A stretch of DNA of 64,000 bases from Nematostella vectensis (lineage: Eukaryota > Cnidaria > Anthozoa > Actiniaria > Edwardsiidae), in NCBI RefSeq assembly GCF_932526225.1, contig NC_064039.1, positions 10,186,139 to 10,250,138 on the forward strand. The letters run 5' to 3'. The position numbers were made by a program, and so were the translations under genes. The notes under the pieces are model-generated. The model made no database searches. It saw nothing but the letters and a program-made list of their open reading frames with translations, and had not been told where the DNA came from. The number at the start of each line of letters is the position of its first letter. The first letter of the stretch is position 1. This document shows positions 1-11,030 of the stretch, one piece after another.

Positions 1-112
1 GCATATAATTTGCCAACAAGCAAATGCGGACTGGGGTGCGCGGGCCAGCTTCTGGAGCTTGAAGACGGGGTGAAAGAGAGGATACGACCGTCAGGGGTGT
101 AGCCTCGCCTCT

Positions 113-3100
113 GTGGCGTTATATCTCAGTAGCGCTTATCTGACGCCCTGTTATTTGTTGTTCAACAGCAGTATCACTGCCTTGGCACTAGTCCTACTCG
201 GACACATATGGCTCGCACAAGCGCAGAACAAGCCGCATATCATTGTCATCGTAGCAGATGATCTGGTAAGAAACAGAGGGCGTCTCCGGTCGAGAAAGGA
301 GGAAGAAATACAAATAGAAAAGGCCTTTCATCCCCAACCCCTCTTCGTTGGTTTTTCCGATGTGTTAGACGTGACGTACTGTGACCCTGAACATGACAGG
401 TGCATCCCCCCCTTCGTTGGTTTTTCCGATGTGTTAGACGTGACGTACTGTGACCCTGAACATGAAAGGTGCATCCCCCCTTCGTTGGTTTCCCCGATGT
501 GTTAGACGTGACGTACTGTGACCCTGAACATGAAAGGTGCATCCCCCCTTCGTTGGTTTTTCCGATGTGTTGGACGTGACGTACTGTGACCCTGAACATG
601 AAAGATGCATCCCCCCTTCGTCGGTTTTTTCCGATGTGTTGGACGTGACGTACTGTGACCCTGAACATGACAGGTGCATCCCCCCCTTCGTTGGTTTTTC
701 CGATGTGTTGGACGTGACGTACTGTGACCCTGAACATGAAAGGTGCATCCCCCCTTCGTTGGTTTTTCCGATGTGTTAGACGTGACGTACTGTGAACCTG
801 AACATGACAGGTGCATCCCCCCCCTACGTTGGTTTTTCCGATGTGGTGGACGTGACGTATTGTGACCCTGAACATGAAAGATGCATCCCCCCCCCCTTCG
901 TTGGTTTTTCCGATGTGTTGGACGTGACGTACTGTGACCCTGAACATGAAAGATGCATCCCCCCTTCGTTGGTTTTTCCGATGTGTTGGACATGACGTAC
1001 TGTGACCCTGGACATGAAAGGTGCTCTGAGTGTTAAGAGCAGCAACATAGGGCGTGCACGTGCATGATAAATACCCAGGCCTCGCACGTACCCATGTTAA
1101 GGAAACCAACAGCCCTGGTTTTATCTTTCTTGAAAGCGATTGCTAAGTACCCTGCAAATGTCTAGGTTTTCTTGCTCCATTGATATTTATCTTTGAGCTC
1201 ATCTAGGGATGGGATGACGTCAGTTTCCATGGCTCGCCCCAGATCCCTACGCCCAATCTGGATTACCTGGCAACACGTGGCGTGATTCTAAATAATTACT
1301 ACGTGTCGCCCATATGTACCCCGACACGCGCCTCGCTCATGACCGGCAAATACCCTATTCACCTAGGTAACTATGGCAACTGTCACACATTTACCACATG
1401 ACCATGGCTCATATACGCTTATGTTTTTTTTTTCTTTATAAACACTACGCAATTTAGACCTGGACTTCAGTATTTGGGTTTACGTTTTTTTAGGTATGCA
1501 GCATTTCGTGATCTACGCTGCTCAACCGTACGGCCTACCCTTGGGAGAGATCACTCTGCCCCAGTACTTGCAGATACAAGGGTACAAGACTGCTGGTATA
1601 GGCAAGGTAGCGTAACGATGGCGTGTCACGCAATACAGGGGTACAAAACTGCAGGCTTAGGCAAGGCAGGTTTCAACACGAGGTTCCGTCATAAAAGGGA
1701 AAGCTCCTCACACCCCCGGGTTCAAATTTGCAATTATAATCAGAACACTGCTACGCTAGCAGTCACAAATAATAGGTCTCCTTTAAGGTTGCTTATCTCT
1801 GAGCCTCGGTAGGTTGGAGTAAAACTATTTTGAACAGGTAACAAGTGATTTGCTGTCCACTCACGTTTTAGGTGCAAAATTTTAAATTCTGCGCTGTTCG
1901 TAATCTAATGAATCTGCATAAATTATTATCGCGCTGTGATGAAAATGCTCGTATTTTAGAGCACGCACAGCTTGGTATAGCATCTTTTACTATAAATAGG
2001 AAGATTTTAGGTGGACAAGTCTAGGAATGATATTTAATTTGGTTTAGAACATGAAATATGAATTAAGCGCTCAGAGAAATTGTCCTGACATGTTGTCTCA
2101 CTGACGGCTTATTTATAACTGATTGTTCTTGGGCCCGTGGGGGGGAGTAGCTTTCCCTTAGCGGAACCTCGTGTTTAAAAAGGAGCGTCACACAATACAC
2201 AAACAAAAAACTTTAGGCATAGACAAGGTAAGGTTACATTGGGGTGTCACACAATACAAGGAAATAACACCGCAGGCATAGGCAAGGTAAGGTAACGATG
2301 AGCGTGGTGAGGGCTAACAAGGTGACAATGGGCGTAGCGCGGGTTAAAAGGGTAACGATGGGCGTGGCGCGGGCTAGCAAGGTAACGATGGGCGTAGCGC
2401 GGGTTAAAAGGGTAACAATGGGCGTGGCGCGGCCTAACAAGGTAACGATGAGCGTGGCGCGGCCTAACAAGGTAACGATGAGCGTGGCGCGGCCTAACAA
2501 GGTAACGATGAGCGTGGCGCGGCCTAACAAGGTAACGATGAGCGTGGCGCGGCCTAACAAGGTAACGATAAGCGTGGCGCGGCCTAACAAGGTAACGATG
2601 AGCGTGGCGCGGCCTAACAAGGTAACGATGAGCGTAGCGCGGGCTAACAAGGTAACGATGAGCGTGGCGCGGCCTAACAAGGTAACGATGAGCGTGGCGC
2701 GGCCTAACAAGGTAACGATAAGCGTGGCGCGGCCTAACAAGGTAACGATGAGCGTGGCGCGGCCTAACAAGGTAATGATGCATATCAATCAATGGCTGTC
2801 GTTTTTCTAAATGGTCTGAAAGAGCCTGGGGCGAGCGTGCGGGAGACCTGTGATATTCTAAAACGTTAGGGACTAGGCTCCATTTCCAAGATGGCTGCCA
2901 GCAAAATCGTAGTAAACACGAATTCCTGCAAGTTTACGTGGAAATTCCCGACTTACAAAGCTCTAGAGCCATAAAAAAGCGAAATAGTGATTGCAGCAGA
3001 CTCCCAAATATGGTATGTAGTGCCTAATAAGGAAATGGCCGAGCGAGCTAGAAAAACGACAGTTTTTAAAACAAGATTGACTGATATGGGCGTGGCTCGG

Positions 3101-6100
3101 GCTAACAAGTATGGATTGGCTGCTTAGAAATGTGCGAATGGCTATGTGCATTTGCTAAATTATTTTGTTATGTCCCTGCCCTGTTTTCGCATTCTTAGCG
3201 ATAGTTTTTCTTGCAGGTTGGTGTGTATAAATTTGGTAGGATTTTTATATGAAAATATATTAAATATATCATGGTTAATCAATATTGATTTTAAAAATAG
3301 TACAGTTTAATTTCTTTTGTGCCATGTATGTAACACAAGTAAAGTGCAATAAATATTGTTGAGCTAAATGTAAGGCGAACGACTTTGTTATTTTCTAGTG
3401 GCACTTAGGATTCTTCGCCAAGGAGTATACGCCTACCTACCGTGGCTTTGATTCCTTCTATGGTATGTGGTCGGCCAAGGCTGATTACTGGAATCATACG
3501 TCCTTCGAAAACGGATTCTGGGGGACGGATATGAGGAACAACATGGAGGTAAGTAGAGCACTTGACAAAGGCAACTTAATTCTTGTGGTCTTAAGTTACT
3601 CATCCTTTCGCTTTAGTATTGCATGGGTCACACATCCTCGGGTTCCGCTTTTTTGTCAGAGAGGGGAGGGGAGGGCAGTTCTTGGTTTTTCGGAGGTGTA
3701 GGATGGTAGAGTGCTTCCCTTGTTATGGGATTAAAAAAAAACAGCAAACGATACTCCGTGAATTTGCGTAAAATTGACGTGAAAAATGATATCATTTTGT
3801 GATTTCTAACTTTCGGTATTTTTCTGACAAAGTTTTTGTATACATCCCTTGACCTGAAATCTCCTAGCCATTCAAAGCGCGCGGTAAAATGCAAAACTTC
3901 GTCTTGGCCCAGCCCCCATAGAATGTAGCTGTTACAGCTTGTCCCGAACCAGCCCCTATAATAACCTCTTTCTAAAGCCAATCAAAGCACGCAGGCGCGT
4001 GCGCGTGCCCTTCAGCTAAGGGGGGGGGGGGGGGGGGGGGGGAGCTGCGCAGTCTAAGGTATCATAAGATTTCTTTATAAGAAATGACCAGCTTTTTGGC
4101 CGCCAAGAGGGGGGGGGGGGTGCGTTAGAATGTAGCTACTTTATAGTTGGTCTTGACACAGCCTACGTAACCTCCTTTTAGCCAATTAAAGCGCGCGTTT
4201 AAATGTAGCTATGTTATAAGTCGTCTAAGCCAGCCTACATCAACTCCTTCTAGCCAGTCACTACTGACAAGGATAAATACGCGACAGAGGTGTTCACACG
4301 AGAGGCCCTAAAGGTAATAGAGAATCACAACAAGTCAGAACCCCTGTTCCTGTACATAGCGCACCAAGCGCCGCATTCAGCGAATCCCCACGATCCTCTA
4401 CAGGCGCCGGAAGACAAAGTCAAGGTACTTATCCTATTGGTAGGGTAGGGGAGGGGGTTCATAGCGCACCAAGCATGGCATTCTCAGCCAATCTCCATTA
4501 TCTCTACAGGCGCAGGAAGACTGGCAATCCTTTGGGGAGGCGGGAGGGGATATTATTATTTTTTTCTTGCCTTATTTCATCTTTGTCTTGCTTTTTTTAT
4601 TTGGGCCGGAGTGGGTGGGGGATATGGGAACTGTATGCAAGCTCGAGTTTTTTTAGTAAAAATGGCTAAACCTTAGCCCCTTACTCACTCATAATTATTA
4701 GCTATCCGAGCTCGTATCAATGCTATCTGGTTATTATATGAAGTCAGTATTTGTTCGACAGAAATTTTCCGGAGTGATTGACAAGATTGAGCGCCAGCAG
4801 TACGCTGCCATGGTAACATGTGTGGATGATTCTATTGGAGAGGTTTTCCGTGCACTCGAGAAGAACCGGATGCTGAACAACTCTGTCATTCTTTTTACCA
4901 CGGATAACGGTGGCGCACCTCATGGGTTCAACAGGTAAACTAGAGCATCAAATGTTAATTTTAGACTTGCCAACAATAGACTGATATTCATTCTTGAAAG
5001 GAACTTGGCAAACCCCATTCCTGATCCATGTTTAAGTATTTTATATTAGTTCGTGGCAAGACAGAATAGTTTAGTATATAACTCGAAGGTGGTTCATACA
5101 ACAGCACCTTTTAGCATCCCATTTTTTTTCCCGGTCCTTAAGAAAAACGATCTCGTCTTCAAATGAACCGGTTGTTTTGAAATTGACAGGAACCAAGGCA
5201 GTAACTACCCTCTCCGCGGTGGCAAAGACATGATGTGGGAGGGAGGGGTAAGGGGGACAGCCTTCATCTACAGCGACCTTATCAAGCATAAGGGGCGTGT
5301 CTCTACTGATTTGATTGACGTCACGGACTGGGTGCCAACGCTTTATTATCTAGCAGGGGGTACCCCCGGGTACTTGGAGCCTCATATGGACGGAAAGAAT
5401 GTCTGGGAGACGATTTCTAATAAAGAACCCTCTCCTCGAAAAGAAGTTTTACACAATATTGACCCGTGGTATGTACACGAGTATAAAAATGAGACACCAC
5501 TCGCAGTGCTTTCTCGTTAAGCATGTCGAGTACCTGTGTGTGGAATGTCACTAATGGTTTTACCAGCTATCTTCCCTTTTACTTTTTTTTTCTTTTGCCG
5601 CTTACGTTTACCAAGTACGACTAAAAGTGTTGGACATGGAAGTCTTAACTTCTCTTTCGAGTAAGATAAGGCTTTCACTCTCCCCCAGTGTTCCAAGTGT
5701 GTTGAAAACTGACTCAGATTAGTTCTAGGCGTAACTTTTTAGCCATACAAGTGGAGCAGTATAAGAGTGGTTGTTTTCAACACGTGTGATTTCCACTCAT
5801 CTTACACTGTTATATTCTATGCGTAACTTCTTATCAATACAGTGTGTAAAAAGGCACAAGCTTAGTGGTTGTTCTCAACACACGCGATTTACACACTTGA
5901 TGCAATCAACTCGCACTGTTGATGACAATATATCTTGTGGTCGCTTGAACAAGCCAGAGGAGGGTGGACACGGGTCACGTGCATCGGCTCGGCCAGTCAG
6001 AACAAGCCAAGAACAAGCTATAGTGATAGTCATGCTCAACACAAATGACTTTACTTATTGTTTTAAAGGCGTAACTTCTCAGCCATACGAGTGGAGCAGT

Positions 6101-7092
6101 ATAAGCTAGTTGTCGGTCAGGACGACACGTACGCCGTTGGGTGGCACCCGCGCTACGATGGCAAGCCACTCTCTAGCCTGCCCAAGCCCCAGACCTTACC
6201 CGGCGCAATTGTAACGTGTGCGACTCGGAATAAGAGCAAAATATGTGACTCTAAAAATGGCGCTGCGTGCTTGTTTGATATCGAGAAAGGTACGAAGCAA
6301 TTATAAGCACAGTCACTGTTTCTCCGATCTTTGAAGTGAGTAGAAAGTAAAAAGCCTATATGCAACCAGGCGCTTACCTAGGTGGTGCTTAAGGGGCACC
6401 CCTTCACCATCGGTCGCCAAAACTACTGAGTATTTTTTTATTATCCAGCTGAAAAACAATCGACATAAAAATTTTGTTATTTATTTTATTTTGTTATTGC
6501 TTAATATAAACAAATGCTTGCTACGCAGGCTATAATTTAACGTGATTCTGACTGAGACTAGAACCCCACTGCACTTGGGTGTGTAATATTGTTATAGCTT
6601 GTAAAGAACGCCCCTCTCCGGACCATCGAAATATAGTAAACGCCCTGGCGATCATTTACGGTCACGTGCTTTGTTTCTGTTTTAGATCCATGCGAGTATC
6701 ACGACATTTCCAAAGACTACCCAGAAGTCACCGCAAGACTACAGAAGCGTCTGCAGGAATTCCGCGATTCCATGCTCAATGTGTGGTACCCCCCTATAGA
6801 CAAGAATGCTGACCCTGCCAAATACGATGGATTCTGGTCACCATGGCGACACTTAGGTACCGACACGAATTTTCTTAACGCACTTGATGACATCAGGCAA
6901 CTATCTAAACTGGAAAAGAACCCGAACTTGGTTAACAACTATGATTCTGATGCAACTTTGCGTCGATGTGAATCAATGGAATCTTGTCAGGAGGAAACTG
7001 GACCTTGGATCCGGCACAAATATTATCAGGAAAAGCGAAGTGACACTCCCCCACCACCTGGCTGCCGATTTAAGTTCCATTATTACGCCTAA
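113..7092 (+). CDS. Arylsulfatase B-like sulfatase, nine exons, 5' end incomplete
   Basis: Sulfatase expected to hydrolyse sulfate esters of glycosaminoglycan-like substrates in the lysosome or outside the cell. Exons read from frame and GT-AG signals: about 169-265, 1207-1366, 1494-1606, 3399-3548, 4254-4424, 4762-4934, 5190-5468, 6069-6289, 6686-7092 (stop TAA); all phases agree. Exon 1 gives a hydrophobic signal-like stretch and metal-binding VADDLG. Exon 2 holds [13 protein letters not shown], matching sulfatase signature 1 with the cysteine that becomes formylglycine. Signature 2 ([11 protein letters not shown]) spans the exon 3/4 junction, which supports the splicing. TTDNGG (exon 6) and the WEGGVRG region (exon 7) are further family landmarks. 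Length is roughly 590-600 residues against about 530 for human ARSB. No ATG lies in frame between the stop at 71 and exon 1, so the start codon is probably in an exon left of the window. ARSB versus ARSI/J type is not decided. Confidence 0.9.
341..1022. repeat. Minisatellite of ~68-bp units in sulfatase intron 1
   Basis: About ten head-to-tail units, each with CTTCGTTGGTTTTTCCGATG followed by a GTGACGTACTGTGACCC core and ending in a C run of variable length (5-9 C). Units differ by a few point changes. The array fills most of intron 1. It produces long spurious open frames on both strands that have no protein features. Confidence 0.95.
1607..2289 (+). repeat. Degenerate copies of the exon 3 end inside intron 3
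   Basis: Just after the exon 3 donor, 1634-1671 repeats the end of exon 3 (ATACAGGGGTACAAAACTGC, then GGCTTAGGCAAGG). Weaker copies lie at about 2193-2230 and 2253-2290, each containing GGCATAGACAAGGTAAGG or GGCATAGGCAAGGTAAGG. They do not keep the sulfatase reading frame and are best seen as decayed tandem duplications of the exon/intron junction. Confidence 0.75.
2290..2785. repeat. 30-bp minisatellite in sulfatase intron 3
   Basis: About sixteen units of 30 bp with core GCGTGGCGCGGCCTAACAAG then GTAACGATGA. The GCAAGGTAACGATG part resembles the exon 3 donor region at 1602-1620, so the array probably grew from that junction. Because 30 is a multiple of three, both strands stay open for 170-184 codons; these are not genes. 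One stray diverged unit is seen at about 3085-3112. Confidence 0.95.
3985..4125. repeat. G-tract-containing dispersed repeat fragment in sulfatase intron 4
   Basis: Contains a run of 22 G at 4021-4042 and another at 4109-4119. The text between them (GCGCAGTCTAAGGTATCATA and the TTTTTGGCCGCCAAG stretch) matches parts of the element at 28,334-28,515, so this is probably a damaged relative of that element. Confidence 0.6.
4459..4521 (+). repeat. Partial copy of sulfatase exon 5 in intron 5
   Basis: ATAGCGCACCAAGC... TCTCTACAGGCGCAGGAAGA repeats exon 5 positions about 4356-4414 with several changes, only about 40 bp after the real donor. The reading frame is lost and no proper donor follows, so it is a decayed exon fragment rather than an alternative exon. 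Confidence 0.75.
5723..5880 (+). repeat. Two decayed copies of the exon 8 acceptor region in intron 7
   Basis: 5726-5775 (GGCGTAACTTTTTAGCCATA, then CAAGTGGAGCAGTATAAG) and about 5818-5870 (GCGTAACTTCTTATCAATAC) copy the true exon 8 start at 6069. Flanking intron text with GTGGTTGTTTTCAACAC is repeated too, so these are tandem units that span the acceptor. The copies carry in-frame stops. Confidence 0.75.
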
Positions 7093-9727
7093 GCTTTATC
7101 AGATATGATAGATTTGATCAGATATTGACTTGCCACTTAAGCTGCAATATCATCTGTTTACTTCCGGTCAATTACATAATTATTTCTGATTATTTTATTC
7201 AAAATTGTAAAAGCAGTGAAAGTTTCTTCGACCATATAACTGATAATTTACAGGGGATTGCCTGTAAGATATTATAATAATTTTAAAATAGATTCTTATT
7301 TGTCGGTTGAGGTTCCCATCGGCCCGATGGGAGCAAACTTGTGCAATTGGCGCTTTTATGTGCGTGCATTAGAAATTGATGTAGAAAATAGAATGCGAGA
7401 TCAGGGGTGGATCCGGACCTCTTTAGGACACAGATCTGATGAAGGAGGGGGCACTCCAATATTAAAAATCATATCTAACATATTTCTTTAAAAAGTTGTC
7501 ATTCATTCCTCCTGGTCTGGAAGTCCGGCGACGGTCACCACCAGTCATATGTAGTTAAGGCGCTCTTCTATGCTTCAAAACAGGACGCACCAAAATACCA
7601 CCAACTTTGTGCTTCAACACAAAAGATGTCACGTGTATCCCGCGGTAGGGGGCTAGGCACTATAACAGGTGCATAACAGGTATACTCTCAAGATGCTAAG
7701 TTATTTGAATACCTTTGGGAGTATCGCTAGGTTTAGTGTCGTGGCGAGTGCTACCTAGCGAAAACGTGATAGACAAGACCTGATCTTTGTCTCACTTTTG
7801 TTGCCATTTATGGCAATAAGCAATACTTGGCGATATGACTGCTATTGTTATGCAAGTTAGCCGAAAGTCACTTTGAAAATAAACAAAATCTTCTTAAAAC
7901 AGCTTTTTTTAAATGTTCTCAATGATAGTTTGCCAAATCTTAAAAAGAATTATTGCACATTAAACAATGGAAAATATCTTTGCTGAAGAACTATTTCGAC
8001 AACATTTAAAAGGATCATTCAAGCCGTCGGTAACGTAAAGACTTAATTACCGAGACTGAGCAGCGACGAAGCACACCTCTCTAAAGAACAACAACAAATT
8101 CCCATACAAAACACCAAAAAATTAAACACAGAACCTTTTTTCACTCTCTTAGCAGGTTAGGGGGAATATTGTGTATTTTCTGTTACTGAAGTGACTTTTC
8201 TTCCTTTTCTCTAAAAATATTTCTAAGCCACAAGAAATTCCATCTTTATCCCCGACAGTGTTGCTTTGGTGTAGTTATCTACTCAGAACTAATGGTTGAG
8301 TTTTTTGACACGGCGTGCCAAAGAGACAGTGGCATTGTACTCTTTGTATCAGCAAGAGACGCTTCCCGGGGTTTCCCTGCTAGGATTAAAGCGCAAGGCA
8401 AGCGAGAGACCTACGTTGCTGACAATCCCGCAGATAACTTAAAGTCTTTGTACGCACTCTTTGGATAACCACCATCAAAGGATACCTGTAGGCGACTAAA
8501 AAGCGTGCGGCACACTTTGCGGGTAGGCTTCTCTTGTGTGAAAGCACAATGGACAATTAAAGCTGTACGACACTCGCCTCTGATCTCAAAACACTTACAG
8601 CCTATTTGTATGTATTGAGATGATATTCACTTTAAAAGGATTATCTTCTCTAGAATATTTTCTAAGTTCATTTTTTCTTTTTGAATCTGATACAACATGA
8701 ACAAAGGGTATCTTTTAAGGTTTAACGCAGGTGTCTTTTTTTACTGACGCATTTCTTCGTGCTTCTGGAGCAGGGATTTCTTAGCGCCGTAAACACCCCT
8801 TGTTCCGATTAAATTGCTTAATTTTTCGACAATGTGTCGTCTTTGGCCTTCTAATAGGATAATAGGAGGGTAAATAATTGCTGTAGATACAGGCCGACCT
8901 AGTAATTTAATTCCAAGTCAAAATGGATCTCTAAAATTCTTTAAATAATTAAGCATTCCTGTTCGTGGAGGTGGGATGTCTATATATACATTATGGCAAA
9001 AAGGTCCAAATGATCGCTGTTTCGATACCAGATAACAAATATACAGTAGGATTCTTAGTGAAAAATTTTATTGGAATATTTCTATCAAAACTTTTGGTAA
9101 AAGTTATTGTACAGGTGGAATCATGCAAAGTGCCATCGCATGCTCATCCTTGACCATTTTAAATTCATGCTTAAAAAAGCAACTGAAAACAGTTGCATTA
9201 ATGAATATTGAGACATATCGTTATAATTATTTCTTGTATTTCTTGCCAAGAATGTTGTAGAAACTTTGTCGCAACTCGGTTGCGTAAACTTCCATGTATT
9301 ATTTTATTCAAAATAATTGCGCATGCATATTAAACAATTAGAAAATGTTCGAAAATGGACAAATTTTTTTGGGTCAGCTTAAAAAGTATCAAACCATGGC
9401 TCATTTTAATTAGCCAAGCCAAGTAGATTATGTTTGAAGAGATTTGGTTTTTAGTTCTTTTATGAACTAACAATAGCCAGTTCCCACCTTGCTGCTATGT
9501 TTGTTCAAGATTTATCTGCAACCTGCTAAGTTGAGTATAAACAATTATCCAATTCTGTAAATACTGGCTACACCAAACATAGGCGTTGTTAAGACACTTA
9601 TTCAGAGCACAAAGAGAACATAATTATCTTTTCCTATGGCCACGGAATTGCACTTCCGAAACTAATCAACTTTACTAACCCTTCCAATAACTATTGAGTC
9701 AAGTCAATGATTTTGTTTAGATTTGGA
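7093..9727. other. Intergenic, no gene seen
   Basis: AT-rich DNA between the convergent ends of the sulfatase and zinc-finger genes. Only short open frames without recognisable domains are present. It should contain both 3' untranslated regions, but I could not place polyadenylation sites with confidence. Confidence 0.5.
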
Positions 9728-11030
9728 TTATTCATCGTCGTGACCATGAATGTCCATATTATGCTGTTTTAAATCCGTCTTTTTCTCGAATTTTTTCCTG
9801 CAAGTTTTGCACTGGTACGGGAGATTGTCCGTGTGAGTATGCATGTGGAATTTCAAGTTCGACATTTTGTTAAAGGCTCGGTGGCACTTCGTGCACTGAA
9901 AAGGCTTTTCCCCGGTGTGAATCATGATGTGATTGCGCAAGTTGCCCTTCTGGTGGAAGCCCTTGCCGCATATGTCACATACAAACGCCTTCTCTTCGCT
10001 GTGCGTTCTGACGTGCGTTTTCAGAGTAGAGGAGCGATTGAAACTTTTGTTACAAACTTCACACTTATGAGGTTTTTTCTGAGTGTGAATGATCTTATGC
10101 CGACACAGAGTGCTTGAGAGGCGAAATCCTTTTCCGCAAATATTACAGACAAACGGCCTGCTTTCTGTGTGGTCAGGCATTTTAAGGTGAATAGATAAAG
10201 TGTACTTGGTCTTAAAAATCTTGCCACATTGATCGCAACGATGAATCGCTTTTTCCGATTTCTCTTTTAATTTGTTTTTGCTTGTTTTATTAATTCTGTT
10301 GGCTTTACTGACTTGTTCGTCATCTTCATCGTTCACAGAAAGAGTTTCACTCCATTCATCATCCGATTCTGTTTTTCGTCTCTTCTCTTGGTTGCTCTTC
10401 GCCTCGCTTCCCTTCGGCAGATTCAGTGTGGTATTACCACCAGACGAATTCCTTTTATTATTAATGAAACCGTTTTCCGAGGCAAAGCGTTTGGCAGCAT
10501 AACTCAGGCCTTCGCATACGTCCGCAGAGTATGTATACTTTCGCTGAAGTGCCTTCTCGTCAGTGAACAAGTCAAAGAATTTACCGGACTTGCTTGATTG
10601 ATGTTTCCCGCGGAATTCTACTTCTTCTTCGAGAGCTAAAACTGAATCAATAAATAACTCTTTCAGTAAATAGAAAATGAACACACAGCTCCCAAGCAAA
10701 TGGCTTGTGGATGTATTTATTTAAGCTTACTTAAAAATTTGACAAATGCTTGTTAAACTTAAAAAGGCTAGAATAAACGATACAAAACTGGGAACTCACC
10801 TTTAGGTGGGATATAGGGTGGTGCTGCCAGGCCAAAATGAACGTTGAAACTCCTCTTCAGTAGAAATGCTTTGGGCATTTTGTTAGGTGCGAATGATGTA
10901 GGAATTTGATATATATCCACTAAATAAGAAGGAGGCTTGACTACTTGAGAGCTAATTCGGTACAAGCAAGATTTCGAGATGTTGTGCTGAGAAGTCCCCG
11001 AGGGATCTGCCGTGTCGTACGAGGTCTTCA
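9728..11030 (-). CDS. FEZF-like C2H2 zinc-finger transcription factor, two 3' exons
   Basis: Two exons on the minus strand: 11030-10800 and 10635-9728 (stop TAA); the phase-1 junction fits. The last exon encodes six C2H2 fingers at its C-terminus. Fingers 2-5 contain the strings [39 protein letters not shown] and [14 protein letters not shown], which closely follow the six-finger block of the FEZF (Fez/forebrain embryonic zinc finger) family, DNA-binding repressors in neural patterning. Before the fingers lies a charged, lysine- and serine-rich linker. The upstream exon is basic and proline-containing and matched nothing I recognise. It begins after a TAG acceptor at 11,031-11,033, so at least one earlier exon is missing. 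The EH1 repressor motif typical of FEZF N-termini was not found up to 14 kb, so the true 5' exon is unplaced. FEZF assignment rests on the fingers alone. Confidence 0.82.

Noticed and set aside
113-115. GTG as start codon of the sulfatase
   Set aside because: Initiation at GTG is not expected here; a good acceptor at 150-168 indicates that the start codon is in an upstream exon outside the window.
246-1109. 287-codon minus-strand open frame over intron 1
   Set aside because: It runs through the ~68-bp minisatellite and encodes only the repeat; no domain or splice logic.
2234-2810. Long open frames (170-184 codons) on both strands
   Set aside because: They are translations of a 30-bp tandem repeat, whose unit length is a multiple of three; both strands are open and the peptides are simple repeats inside an intron.
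7258-7491. 77-codon open frame downstream of the sulfatase
   Set aside because: No domain, no splice context, low-complexity composition; probably chance.
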